From contig SFBL01000030.1 in NCBI GenBank assembly GCA_007095785.1, positions 1 to 59,890 of the forward strand: DNA of 59,890 bases. Direction: 5' to 3'. The DNA comes from Microcystis aeruginosa Ma_SC_T_19800800_S464. Its GTDB lineage: Bacteria > Cyanobacteriota > Cyanobacteriia > Cyanobacteriales > Microcystaceae. Position numbers and translations under genes: made by a program. Below the pieces are notes generated by a model. That model saw only the letters and a list, made by a program, of their open reading frames with translations. It was not told the origin of the DNA and searched no databases. Numbering within the stretch: the first letter of the stretch is position 1; every line of letters begins with the position of its first letter. Positions 10,125 through 19,325 of the stretch are shown piece after piece.

Positions 10125-10247
10125 AGGGAAATGGGAGAATGGGGAGATGGGGGAATGGGGGAATGGGGGAATTTCAACTGATACCCCAACACCCCAACAC
10201 CCCAACACCCTAACACCCTAACACCCTAACACCCTAACACCCCAACA
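10125..10247. repeat. Two short tandem repeat tracts between the sucC-like and sucD-like genes
   Basis: A G-rich tract with units close to GGGAATGG (10125-10173) is followed by eight tandem copies of an 8-mer CCCCAACA or CCCTAACA (10184-10247). The second tract ends 8 bp before the sucD-like ATG, leaving little room for a Shine-Dalgarno site. Similar short tandem repeats recur elsewhere in this window. Confidence 0.9.
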
Positions 10248-10255
10248 CTTAATAT

Positions 10256-11143
10256 ATGAAATGGACAGATAAAGATCAGATAATTATGCAAGGGATCGAT
10301 CGACCCCTAGGCAAATATTATGCGGCACGATTGAAAGCTCAGGGAACCTGTTTAGTAGCGGGAGTGGCTAGTGGCCACGGTGGTGAGATAATCGCAGAGA
10401 TACCAGTGTTTGATCTAGTGGCCGAGGCCGTTGCTGAAGCAGGGGAAATCAAAACCAGTTTAATTTTAGTTCCCCCCAATCAAGTCCTAGATGCGGCCTT
10501 AGAAGCGATCGCAGCAGCCATCCCCCAATTAATTATCGTCACCCCCGGAGTTCCCCCCTTGGATCTGGTGGAATTATTAAAGATAGCTAGTACCACTGGG
10601 ACATTAATTCTCGGACCTGGCAGCCAAGGTGTAATTATTCCCAATTATCTTTGGTTGGGTATTTGCGAACCGAATTTTTATCAATCGGGGACAATCGGTC
10701 TGATCACCCGCGGCGATCGCATAGGGGATGAAGTGGCGAAAACTTTAACAGCGGCCGGTTATGGTGAATCTATGGCGGTAAATTTGGGGACTGACGGCAT
10801 TATTGGCTCCAATTTGTCCCAATGGTTGCAGGTTTTTGAGGAAGATGAAAATACCGAGGCGATTCTCCTCGTCAGTCAGGTGGGAGGAAAGGCCGAAATC
10901 GAGGCAGCCAAATATATTGCCTCGGCGATCGAAAAACCGGTGATTGCCTATCTTGTGGGGTTAAATGCAGCGATTGAAACCAATTTCGGCGATACAGAAA
11001 CAATTATTTCTAACCAACTTTCCTACTCTGTTGCCGCTAAGAATACCAGAAAAGATAGCTTACGTCATTTTCAAGAAGCTGGGGTGACAGTGGTGGAAAA
11101 ATTAGCCGATTTACCTGCCTCTTTGGCTAAAGTCTTGTCCTGA
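10256..11143 (+). CDS. sucD: Succinyl-CoA synthetase alpha-like subunit lacking the phosphohistidine
   Basis: The 295-residue protein aligns end to end by eye with SucD: GKYYAARL (CoA domain), VTPGVPPLDLV, LGPGSQGVI, VSQVGGKAEIEAA and ETNFGDTETII. In the E. coli enzyme the active histidine is His246 in a MGHAGAII context, supported by Glu208 in GEIGG. Here the aligned residues are Asp246 (FGDTETII) and Gln208 (SQVGG). The SRSGTLTYE motif is replaced by TRGDRIGDE. The phosphoryl-transfer centre is therefore gone while the scaffold is kept. It may form a complex with the preceding beta-like protein, but it cannot use the standard phosphohistidine route. The alternatives are a different ligase chemistry, a regulatory CoA-binding complex, or a decaying paralogue. 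Confidence 0.75.
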   Translation: MKWTDKDQIIMQGIDRPLGKYYAARLKAQGTCLVAGVASGHGGEIIAEIPVFDLVAEAVAEAGEIKTSLILVPPNQVLDAALEAIAAAIPQLIIVTPGVPPLDLVELLKIASTTGTLILGPGSQGVIIPNYLWLGICEPNFYQSGTIGLITRGDRIGDEVAKTLTAAGYGESMAVNLGTDGIIGSNLSQWLQVFEEDENTEAILLVSQVGGKAEIEAAKYIASAIEKPVIAYLVGLNAAIETNFGDTETIISNQLSYSVAAKNTRKDSLRHFQEAGVTVVEKLADLPASLAKVLS

Positions 11144-11570
11144 ATTTGACCCCATTGCTCCAATAATAAGCTGTTGACTACCTAAATTACTCGTTAAGAC
11201 TGCACCGGAGTTGGGAGTACTGGAACTATCGAGGGTATGGTTATATATTGTTCAGCTTACTAGCCGCCGCCTTTTCCTTCCCCCCTTATCCCGAACTGAG
11301 GTTAATCATACTAAATCCGTTGAGTATAGGCTACATATCAGGACAGGCACTCATGCAAGAGGCAAAAGGCAAAAGTAGGGAATAGATAATCAGTTTTTAA
11401 TAACTGGATTTAGTATCATTAATCAGTAATCAGTGCCAAGAAAGCGGAGCAAAGGGCAGAGTTAAACCTACCCTTTATTATCGGAAAAAGTCCTTTCTTT
11501 TCGTCTTTTTGTGATCACTTATTTTCTGTTTGTGGCCAGGAATAGATTTGTGGTTTTAGGAGTGACAGCC
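11144..11570. other. Noncoding interval containing a MITE
   Basis: No gene. Besides the inverted-repeat element at 11308-11416 it holds a motif CTTATCCCGAACTGAGGTTAA (about 11286-11306). Its reverse complement recurs in part near 19722-19742 (CTGAGTTCGGGATAGGG). Confidence 0.5.
11308..11416. mobile_element. MITE-like element with TACTAAATCC ends
   Basis: The left end ATACTAAATCCGTT (11308-11321) and right end AACTGGATTTAGTAT (11402-11416) are near-perfect inverted repeats. The element is 109 bp with no coding capacity, and the ends begin and finish with TA, as in Tc1/mariner (IS630)-type miniature elements. Confidence 0.6.
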
Positions 11571-12263
11571 TTAGTGAACTAAAACGCAGAGATTAGACAC
11601 TAAGCCCAGAAATTTCGGCTTATACCAGTGGAGAGTAACTTTTAAACCATTAATTCGGGCAGCTTGTTCAATAATACGGGCAAATTCATCTTCCGCAAGC
11701 AAGCGCAGATTTTTTTCCCTAGCCCAAAACTTCATCCCAATTAAGTTTAAGACAGCGCGATGCCAACTTCTCGGCAGCCAGTGGAAGAGGGGCAAGCGCG
11801 TATGAAATTCTAGCCAGTGGTAGCGATTAGGAGTAGTGATAAATAAGCGGGGACATAATCGCAGCAGGCTGCTGACGTATTCAATCTGCGATTGTTCATT
11901 GCCGACGTGTTCGATAACCGCCGATGAGATGATATAGTCAATTCCTTCTACTTGGGAAGGTGTGGGAGGCCAATCAAGGACAAGTAATCCGGGGAAAAAT
12001 GCCGCTAAATGGCTAATTTCTTCAGGAGAACAGGCATAAACCTTAGCATCATCTTCCAGCAACCAGCGGATAAAGCAGTTACTCGCTTGTCTGGTGGTTT
12101 CCGGTGTGGAACCATGGTCTAAAAATTTTTTTCCCCTCACACCATCCACGGCATTCTCTAAAAAATCATACATTTTGCGGCGCATTTGCAGGGTGGTCTT
12201 GCCGTGAAGTTTCGCCAGGGGGCGGTTTTTGCCAAAATAATCGATGCCTAATTTTTCTACCAT
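11571..12263 (-). CDS. Class I SAM-dependent methyltransferase
   Basis: From the ATG at 12263 it encodes 230 residues. FLDHGSTPETT (about residues 46-56) is an atypical motif I with His where Val/Leu-Gly is usual. It is followed by VYACSPEEISHL (motif II region), IDYIISSAVIEHVG (post II) and LFITTPNRYHWLEFH, typical of Methyltransf_11/25 proteins acting in glycan or lipid modification. AAGGA lies about 9 bp upstream of the chosen start; an in-frame ATG 15 codons earlier has no such site. It is divergent from the GT2 gene at 12486, so it may belong functionally to the glycan cluster. The substrate is unknown. Confidence 0.7.
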   Translation of the reverse strand: MVEKLGIDYFGKNRPLAKLHGKTTLQMRRKMYDFLENAVDGVRGKKFLDHGSTPETTRQASNCFIRWLLEDDAKVYACSPEEISHLAAFFPGLLVLDWPPTPSQVEGIDYIISSAVIEHVGNEQSQIEYVSSLLRLCPRLFITTPNRYHWLEFHTRLPLFHWLPRSWHRAVLNLIGMKFWAREKNLRLLAEDEFARIIEQAARINGLKVTLHWYKPKFLGLVSNLCVLVH

Positions 12264-12485
12264 GAATCTATTCCTTAATTTTTTTTGAAGGACTTGACAA
12301 CTGTTCAATATACACTTATATACTAACTAGGCACAAAAAGTTCGTGCGGTTGAGGGAAAAATTTTCTTAACCTTGATGGCCTATGGCCATTGACTACATA
12401 TGGTTATGGTTAACCCCGACGAGGCTATCTCTGAAAAAACCAATCATAATCAGAGGTTCAACCAATAACAATCCACCTGGAAATA

Positions 12486-13409
12486 ATGGAAAGCAGTGCA
12501 AAATTGGAGAGTCAATTATCGTCAAGTTCAGCAAGAAAGGAAAACAATGCTGCTTTTTCTATTGTCATTCCCGTCTATAATGAGGAAAAGGGTATTACTC
12601 CGACTTTAAAACTTCTCCAAGAACAACTAAAACTCTCTAATTGTACCTATGAGATTGTGGTGGTTAATGATGGTTCTAAGGATCGAACGGGTGAAATCTT
12701 GCGAGAACTTCAGGAATTGATGACATTTAGGTTAATCGAACATCCCAGAAATCGTGGCTATGGTGCAGCACTGAAAACGGGAATTAGACAGGCTAAATAT
12801 GGGGCAATCGTGATTACGGATGGGGATGGAACCTATCCTAACGAAAGAATTCCCCAATTAGTTGCCCTGCTAGAGAATGCCGATATGGTGGTCGGGGCGC
12901 GCACTGGTGCGAATGTCAGTTATCCAACAATTCGCAAAATTCCTAAGTGGTTTCTTGTCCGTTTTGCCGAATGGATTAGCAATAGTCGCATTCCAGATCT
13001 TAATAGTGGCTTACGGGTTTTTCGTAAGAGCGTGGTCGAAAGATTTTTTAATATCTTACCCGATACTTTTAGTTTTACCACTACGATTACCCTAGCCATG
13101 TTGACTAATGGTTATTTAGTCCATTATGAACCGATTGACTATTTTGCTCGCCAGGGCAACAGTAAAATTAAGCCTATCCGGGATACTTTGCGCTTTGTCC
13201 AGTTAATCCTCCGGGTGGGAATGTATTTTGCCCCTCTCCGGGTTTTTCTTCCCATTGCTGGGTTTTTCTTTCTTGGGTTTTTATTTACCCTAATTCAAGA
13301 TATTTTTGTTCATGAAGATCTCACAGAAAGAACTCTCCTGCTATTAATAGCGGCAACCCAAACAGGAATGTTTGCTCTTTTAGCAGACATGATTGATAAA
13401 CGAACTTGA
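12486..13409 (+). CDS. Family 2 glycosyltransferase, polyprenyl-phosphate type
   Basis: The 307-residue enzyme has the GT2 core: FSIVIPVYNEEKG (about 24-36), VVVNDGSKDRTGEIL (nucleotide-sugar site, about 57-71), ITDGDGTYPNERI (DxD-like) and VGARTG. Two hydrophobic segments follow at about 245-300. This is the layout of dolichol/undecaprenyl-phosphate mannose or glucose synthases, which load a sugar onto a lipid carrier in the membrane. GT-C-like membrane proteins follow and could use such a lipid-linked sugar. The first 20 residues (Ser/Glu-rich) are not part of the fold. Confidence 0.85.
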   Translation: MESSAKLESQLSSSSARKENNAAFSIVIPVYNEEKGITPTLKLLQEQLKLSNCTYEIVVVNDGSKDRTGEILRELQELMTFRLIEHPRNRGYGAALKTGIRQAKYGAIVITDGDGTYPNERIPQLVALLENADMVVGARTGANVSYPTIRKIPKWFLVRFAEWISNSRIPDLNSGLRVFRKSVVERFFNILPDTFSFTTTITLAMLTNGYLVHYEPIDYFARQGNSKIKPIRDTLRFVQLILRVGMYFAPLRVFLPIAGFFFLGFLFTLIQDIFVHEDLTERTLLLLIAATQTGMFALLADMIDKRT

Positions 13410-13462
13410 TAATAAATATCGGTATAATCAGCATTTTTTGTGACAATTTGGAGAGGTGTTAA

Positions 13463-15109
13463 ATGAACTATTGGTTAAGTATAAAAACTATGATAAGTAA
13501 AGATATAGTAGAGATTAAGTGTCAAGTCGTGTCGAAAATTTTTCCAGTTATTTTGACTTTAATTTGTTTAATTAAACTATTCTTAACGAGAACCAGTGAA
13601 ATAGTGGCCTCTCCCAGTGATCCCCAGAATTATCTAAGTCGTGCGGAAAGAGCGGTTTGGTTTTCCGATGGAATTGGTATCTTAAATTTAGGCCATCCCC
13701 CAGGTTATTCCTTATTTGTTTGGCTAGTTAGTTTTACGGGGATACCCCTGCGAATATTCCACGAACTATTTTACATTTTTTCAGTGTTTTTATTGATTTA
13801 TTCTATTCGCTTACTAAAAGTACCGAAAATTGTCTGTGTTTTAGTTTTTTCTTTGCTAATTTTCTATCCTCTGACTTTCAGATTTTTTAATGATGCGAGA
13901 AGCGAAGCAATAACGGTTTCCTTGTTTAATATATTGATTGCGTTGATCATATTTTTGTTGTTCAAGAAAAAAATATCAGAAAAAATCATTTATTCCTGTT
14001 TGGCTGGATTAACCCTCGGATTTATCGGCATTACTCGACCAGAAAAAGGAATTGAATACATCTATATGTTAAGTTTAATTCCAATTATGTTTTTAACCAA
14101 GCCTCAGTGGAAATTAAGAGAAAAAATCCAACAGTCTTGTTTTTTAGTATTTTTACCCCTGTTAGTCTTCATTATGGTAAATTTTGCCATAGTCTCACTT
14201 AACTCAATTTTCTTGGGTGTGCCAGGGGTAAGTTTGTGGAATGCACCTAGTTTTAAGGGTATGTATACAGGATTAATGAAAATAGATGCTGGTACTCCAG
14301 TCAGACAGGTTCCTATTAATCCAGCACAGTTAGAAGCAGCTTATCAAGTTAGTCCCAGCTTCAAAACCCTAGAACCTTTCCTTCCTAAAGAAGAAATTCG
14401 CGGTAAATTTACAGTCTGGCTGTTAGCAGATGCTGTGCGTGATAGTATCAACCCTGTTAATCCTAGGTCGGTAACTACTCGGCAAGTTTATCAAAAATTT
14501 ACCGAAATTAATCAAGAGTTAAAAACTGCTTTTCGTAATCGTCTTTTACCAACAAAAGCTTTTGGCTTTAGCTATATAGATCCTAATTTTGGGATTTGGT
14601 TGCCTCACCTTAAGGAATCTTCTATAAAAGTGATCACCAAGTTTCTCTATCCTCCCTTTTCAGAAGTAGAAAAAATTTTTCTTGTGGACGATCCTAAGGC
14701 AAGTATTACCCTCTTTAATAAGGTAGCTAATCGTCGTGCAGCTTGGACGGGAAAAGAACGGCCTAGTAGAATAAGATTACTGTTAGTTAAAGTGATAACT
14801 AGAGCTATTTATATTATCAATACCATCGGGATAATTTCTATAGTATTCTTACTAATATACTACTTTTGTAGTAAACATAAATCACCCTTATTATCTAATT
14901 ATGTATTTATTCTCTTGTTTATTATTGTGATTAATTTCCTTCGCTTGCTTTTATATTCTTTAGTGGATGCAAGTTTACTGTTGGTGCATATGCGCTATTC
15001 TTTCCCGGGTATGCCTTTATTTTCCGCCTTTTCCCTACTAAACATTTTTGTTGTTGTTAATTTATTCTGGAAGAAGTTGAAGAAACCTAAATTAATTTTT
15101 GTAAAGTAG
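13463..15109 (+). CDS. Large multi-pass membrane protein, GT-C glycosyltransferase-like
   Basis: The 548-residue protein has about ten hydrophobic helices. After the first helix it has SPSDPQNYLSRAERAVWF and GHPPGYSLFVWL, resembling the first periplasmic loop of GT-C enzymes (GT39/83-type). Helices continue to about residue 260, then a large soluble loop (about 265-450) and C-terminal helices. GT-C enzymes transfer sugars from polyprenyl phosphates, which would suit the GT2 gene 53 bp upstream. No DxD is obvious in the first loop, though SDPQNY supplies one acid. GGAGAGG precedes the ATG. Assignment is by architecture only. Confidence 0.6.
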   Translation: MNYWLSIKTMISKDIVEIKCQVVSKIFPVILTLICLIKLFLTRTSEIVASPSDPQNYLSRAERAVWFSDGIGILNLGHPPGYSLFVWLVSFTGIPLRIFHELFYIFSVFLLIYSIRLLKVPKIVCVLVFSLLIFYPLTFRFFNDARSEAITVSLFNILIALIIFLLFKKKISEKIIYSCLAGLTLGFIGITRPEKGIEYIYMLSLIPIMFLTKPQWKLREKIQQSCFLVFLPLLVFIMVNFAIVSLNSIFLGVPGVSLWNAPSFKGMYTGLMKIDAGTPVRQVPINPAQLEAAYQVSPSFKTLEPFLPKEEIRGKFTVWLLADAVRDSINPVNPRSVTTRQVYQKFTEINQELKTAFRNRLLPTKAFGFSYIDPNFGIWLPHLKESSIKVITKFLYPPFSEVEKIFLVDDPKASITLFNKVANRRAAWTGKERPSRIRLLLVKVITRAIYIINTIGIISIVFLLIYYFCSKHKSPLLSNYVFILLFIIVINFLRLLLYSLVDASLLLVHMRYSFPGMPLFSAFSLLNIFVVVNLFWKKLKKPKLIFVK

Positions 15110-15139
15110 TTTAATTTGTCAAATAAATGGAGATGAACC

Positions 15140-16987
15140 ATGAAAAGTAAGGTAATAAAAATAATTACAAATGCTTCTCTAATCTATTGGTTTTACGCAG
15201 TTTCTGTATTTCTATACTTTCAATTTCAAGATCGTTTCAACTTATATATATCTGATGATTCACCTAGTTACGTCAATTTTAGTTTTAATTCCTTGAGCGA
15301 TATAGTTTCTCAAGAAAGAAGCTTTTTTTATCCGCTATTTCTCAATTTAGTCAAAGTAATCTCACCGGATTTTCATCTTCTACCAGCCGCTCAATTTATT
15401 GTCTATGCCTTAGCAGGATTTATTTTTTTTAGAGGTCTAAGGATAGCTAATTTTTCACAAATTCAAGCTCTTGTAACTGCTTTACCCCTGCTGCATACCC
15501 AAATTCTTTGGAGATATGTTCATGTGCAAGTGGCAGAGATTTTATCGGTATCTATGGCTATCCTAACCATAGCTTTTATGTTTATGTTTGTTAAACAGAC
15601 CTACAACAATTTTCTTCTGATTGCTCTGTCGTTAAGTTTATTCTTAACCTATCAAACTCGACCTTCTTTTTTGTTTCTCATTCCTTTAGTACCTTTGCTT
15701 ACCATTATTTTACTATTCTTTTTTAATTATCACCAGAGAGTAAGGAATAACTTTTACAGAAACATAGTAGTCAAGATTTTGATTGCCTGTTTTATTCCTT
15801 ATCTGTTATTTAATATTCTCCGCACTTCTTTAGTCAATACATCAGGAGTTGTTTCTTTTTCTGGATATAGTCTGAGTGGCATTACCACCAGAAGTGTTGA
15901 ATCCTGCAATAAAACTTTACAATGTTTGGGTTTCACCCAGGTAAAATCCCTTGTTTATTGAGAATAGAGTCATTAACTGCTCAAATTTGGTATCATCAAT
16001 GCCAATGCACAACTTGGACAATATGCTCAAAATCTTAACATTCAACACTTCTGCATTACCACCCAAATGTTGACAGCTGATATAATCCCAGAATTACCTG
16101 TTGAACAGCAACAATTAGCGAAGGCGATTGTGGATTGGCGTGAGCAACTAAAAAATATGAGTCCCGAGCAATTATCTCAAGCCATAGATGAACCGTTTAA
16201 CAACCATGAAAATATGTCGCCATGTCTTATTCCTGCCTCAAAAGCTACCTACTCTCAATGGGGATACTGCTTCGGATTTAATAGTTGGAGAACTGCCATT
16301 AAAGTAGCTAAAAATATGTACGGAGACAATCCCGTGATTGTTAATAACTCTCTAAAAGATTTATCTCTATCAATTATAAAAATTCACCCTCGCCTCTATT
16401 TTAAATGGATATATAACAGTCTAAAAGTGGCTTTAAACAGCTTGGCATATCAAGATGTATTTTTGAGTTATATCGCCAAAATTATTACCTTTGCTATAAT
16501 CTTACTGTGTTTATTATTTTTACTTAAAATTATCGGCATTACTTACTTAGAGAAACCAGCTTTTCTGGAATCACCAATTTCTGTACTAGCAATTATTACA
16601 TCTTCTCTATTTATTATTTATTGTTTATTATTGTCGATAGGATTTAAATTTTCCGATCTTATAATAATTATTTTGGGGTATAATTTTGTAGCAATAATTG
16701 CCGCTATGGTTATTTTTATCTTGATTAAAATTTCCAGTATTGCCAAATCTGGTTTAAGTGATTGTAAGTTTTTCTTGCCTATACCCACTGCTCTATCTGC
16801 TATAACCATGACAGGAATACTTTTCTTTTTAGGTGGTACTTTTTTAACTATTTTGGTAGCACGACCTATACCAAGATATATCCAAGCTTATTCAGTTTTT
16901 TTGCCTAGTATTTTATCGCTTACTGCTCTAATTTTAGTGATCTTTGCTACTCAGAAAATCTTTAATATTTTCGCAAAGAATGCTTGA
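15140..16987 (+). pseudogene. Second GT-C-like membrane protein, interrupted by a MITE
   Basis: Two open pieces, 15140-15961 (N-terminal helices) and 16067-16987 (soluble loop plus C-terminal helices), are halves of one gene. The first reads GYSLSGITT and then runs into transposon sequence and a stop. Removing 15890-16063 (the element plus one copy of the flanking repeat, 174 bp = 58 codons) joins ITT directly to QMLTADIIPELP in the same frame. That gives a protein of about 557 residues, close to its upstream neighbour (548). I see no other lesion, so the insertion looks recent. The N-terminal fragment alone keeps several membrane helices but loses the loop. The likely role, before disruption, was membrane glycosyltransfer or a related lipid-carrier reaction. 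Confidence 0.8.
15890..16052. mobile_element. 163-bp MITE with target-site duplication
   Basis: The ends are perfect 13-bp inverted repeats (AGAAGTGTTGAAT at 15890-15902 and its complement at 16040-16052). Immediately outside lie identical 11-bp direct repeats GCATTACCACC at 15879-15889 and 16053-16063, a target-site duplication of 9-11 bp. The interior has no coding capacity. It interrupts the membrane-protein gene around it. Confidence 0.9.
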
Positions 16988-17000
16988 CTTACAGCGTTTT

Positions 17001-17191
17001 TCAGATAGATGAGGTACAATAGCGACAGTGTGCGAACCAATTACGAAGGTCTTTTTCCGAGACTTGCTTAAAAGCCTCTACTCAAGCTTCCTCTAGCTCT
17101 CGATAAGTTCTCGGTTTTAATTTTCTTAAGATAGACTTGATTTTTGACCAAAAATTTTCCATCGGGGCAAAGTCGGGAGAGTAAGGAGGTA
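17001..17191 (-). pseudogene. C-terminal remnant of an IS630-type transposase
   Basis: Read on the minus strand, the segment gives LPPYSPDFAPMENFW (the third acidic block of the IS630/Tc1 DDE domain) and then SKIKSILRKLKPRTYRELEEA. An in-frame TGA follows, then VEAFKQVSEKDLRNWFAHC before the natural stop. Everything upstream of this block is absent; the fragment ends at the boundary of the adjacent inverted-repeat element. It is dead and only marks past transposition. Confidence 0.85.
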
Positions 17192-17306
17192 GGCGTTGCT
17201 GAATCAAGGTATGAATGCCAACTGTGCATCGTATCCAAAAGTTAGTTTGGGTCTAGGTTTTAAAAATCCCACAAAAAAAGATTCATATCTCAAATCAGCA
17301 ACGCCA
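17192..17306. mobile_element. MITE with GGCGTTGCTGA ends
   Basis: The left end GGCGTTGCTGAATCAAGG and the right end (complement GGCGTTGCTGATTTGAGA) are inverted repeats, identical over the first 11 bp and similar for about 26 bp. The 115-bp element abuts the IS630 remnant on one side and the HTTM gene stop on the other. No clear target duplication is visible. Confidence 0.7.
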
Positions 17307-17312
17307 CTTTTT

Positions 17313-19217
17313 CTAATTAACTTGAATAAACCGCCTTTGGATCATAATTCCTTTTTGAGAATCTGAGGGATTTTTACGAAAATTCCATTCCCAGAACTGG
17401 ACTTCAAACTGTTTAATTCTATCTTTGGTATTATCTTTATTGTTGTAGATCATACCAGCAGTTGTCAACAATTCTTCACAAACTTGAATATCTTTTGGGT
17501 TCTCTGACAAGCACCGACGTAGAGTTCTACGGTAACGAGTATCATACAAGGCAGGAATAATTTTTTCGAGATAGGAGCGAGCAATTACACCAGAATCATA
17601 GTGAGCTAAGACTTTATGGTAACGAACAATACCTGAGGTATTGCCCTTAGAAAACATCTGCATGGCTGTAAACGGATAAAATTCTAGTTGTGCTGCCCAA
17701 CAGCTTATTAAACCCACAGTGACGATGGATATTAATAGGGGATAACCAAAACCTTGCCAAAAAGCGTGCAGTTCTCGATTCGCTATCTTCTTAGCAGAAG
17801 ATGGTGGGTTAGACAAGCTCAATTGATACAGTTTTTCCCCTAAAAATGATAACCCTGGCAAGAATATAAAGGGAGTCAATATCCAGCATAAAGGCAGAGC
17901 TAGAACAATAAACTTACATCCAGAAAATCCTCGATAACAGTGGTCTTGACTGATAATATTGATCCTATCTGTCAGAACAATTTCTTCCAAGTTTAGTCTA
18001 TGCTGGTCATTATATTTATCTAAATCTAGCTGGCTAAAATCCTGAAACTGAAGTTGCTCAAAAATGTCCAGAAACTTGAGAACACGAACATTTCGACAAC
18101 AGGTAGGAGCTAAACCATCATAGATTATGGTTATAGGTTTTTGATGGGATGCGTACCAATTAGCGATCGCTGGGCGGAGTTGATCGAAGTCCACGAAAAT
18201 TAATTGCAAGAGAATCAGATCGAGAAATAAAATGTCTTGGAAAAACAAAATGCCGATGTGCATCATCGCCATGAGGGGAGGAATAATCCAGCGCGCTCTT
18301 CGTGAAAAAAGTACCGCTCCATAGGCTAATTCACTACCGACTCCAAATAAACCTAACAAGGCAAAAACAATATCAGGGGCATGATTCCAGTGTACTGCTA
18401 AAGAAAAGTCAAACTGCATTGGAGCCAAGGCGGTGCTATACAGTTGAAATCTCATATTATCTGCTCCCCACCACATCAAACCACCATTACGAAGCTTGCT
18501 AAGTCCAGCCATAACATACGGGATAGCAATAACAACCCAACAGGCATAACGAGACCAGCCATAGACAGGTGCGTTACGATGAAGAACTGGTACCGCTTGA
18601 CCTCGATACTCTTTCCAGAGACGGTCAATTGATAAACCATCGCCGCAAGGAGTAAAAGAGAGAATAGCCAACAGATAAATAGGAATTAATCCCGTGTGAA
18701 AAAAGTGACTGTATTGACGTAGAATACCTCCGACAAGCAAACAACAGAAAAATGCCAACGGAATTATAATTTTTGTTCGCCAACCTATAATCGCTAAAAA
18801 TAAAACTAATCCCGTTAACCAATCCAAAATTTGTAGGCTGTTATAACTTCTGACAAAATTATCAAAACCAGGTAATTGCTCAAATAAACCGATGACACCG
18901 AGGGGATAGCGCATACCCTCTGGAAGCCAAGCACTGCTCGGCATATCTTCAATGCCAATTATTAATATTAATGACACTCCACAGGTAATAATTCTAATTA
19001 TGCCCAGTGACTCTGGTGTGGCTTCTCCCACAAAACGGCGAAAAAATTTAGGGCTGGTGACTAGCCAAGTAATTAATCCAGAGCCAAGAAAAATCAGTAT
19101 ACTAGACCGAATGGGAAAGTCGGGGGATGTTAATTCCAGTAATGTAGTCCACAAGCCCCCTATTACAATAGTAGCTACTATACACACCCAAAAGCGCATT
19201 TTATTATATCTCTCCAT
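17313..19217 (-). CDS. HTTM-domain membrane protein with degenerate DCC (DUF393-like) domain
   Basis: The 634-residue protein has an HTTM-type membrane region (about residues 60-340) with RQYSHFFHTGLIPIYLLA, AGLSKLRNGGLMWW and MMHIGILFFQD. HTTM proteins are related to vitamin K-dependent gamma-carboxylase membrane domains. A soluble segment around 360-430 starts ITIIYDGLAPTCCRN, the place of the YDGxCxxC thiol motif of DUF393 proteins, but the first Cys is Ala. More hydrophobic helices and a Cys-containing tail follow (about 440-634). HTTM-DUF393 fusions occur in bacteria but their reaction is unknown. GGTGAT precedes the ATG. The gene is AT-rich and flanked by transposon debris on both sides. 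Confidence 0.7.
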   Translation of the reverse strand: MERYNKMRFWVCIVATIVIGGLWTTLLELTSPDFPIRSSILIFLGSGLITWLVTSPKFFRRFVGEATPESLGIIRIITCGVSLILIIGIEDMPSSAWLPEGMRYPLGVIGLFEQLPGFDNFVRSYNSLQILDWLTGLVLFLAIIGWRTKIIIPLAFFCCLLVGGILRQYSHFFHTGLIPIYLLAILSFTPCGDGLSIDRLWKEYRGQAVPVLHRNAPVYGWSRYACWVVIAIPYVMAGLSKLRNGGLMWWGADNMRFQLYSTALAPMQFDFSLAVHWNHAPDIVFALLGLFGVGSELAYGAVLFSRRARWIIPPLMAMMHIGILFFQDILFLDLILLQLIFVDFDQLRPAIANWYASHQKPITIIYDGLAPTCCRNVRVLKFLDIFEQLQFQDFSQLDLDKYNDQHRLNLEEIVLTDRINIISQDHCYRGFSGCKFIVLALPLCWILTPFIFLPGLSFLGEKLYQLSLSNPPSSAKKIANRELHAFWQGFGYPLLISIVTVGLISCWAAQLEFYPFTAMQMFSKGNTSGIVRYHKVLAHYDSGVIARSYLEKIIPALYDTRYRRTLRRCLSENPKDIQVCEELLTTAGMIYNNKDNTKDRIKQFEVQFWEWNFRKNPSDSQKGIMIQRRFIQVN

Positions 19218-19325
19218 AGGATCACCATTTTAGTCTTCGTTACAATCAACCAACTCCAGTCAAAATATAACCTATATCGTCGATTTTTTCTCAAGCAATG
19301 GACATCTACATAATATAATCCAACT

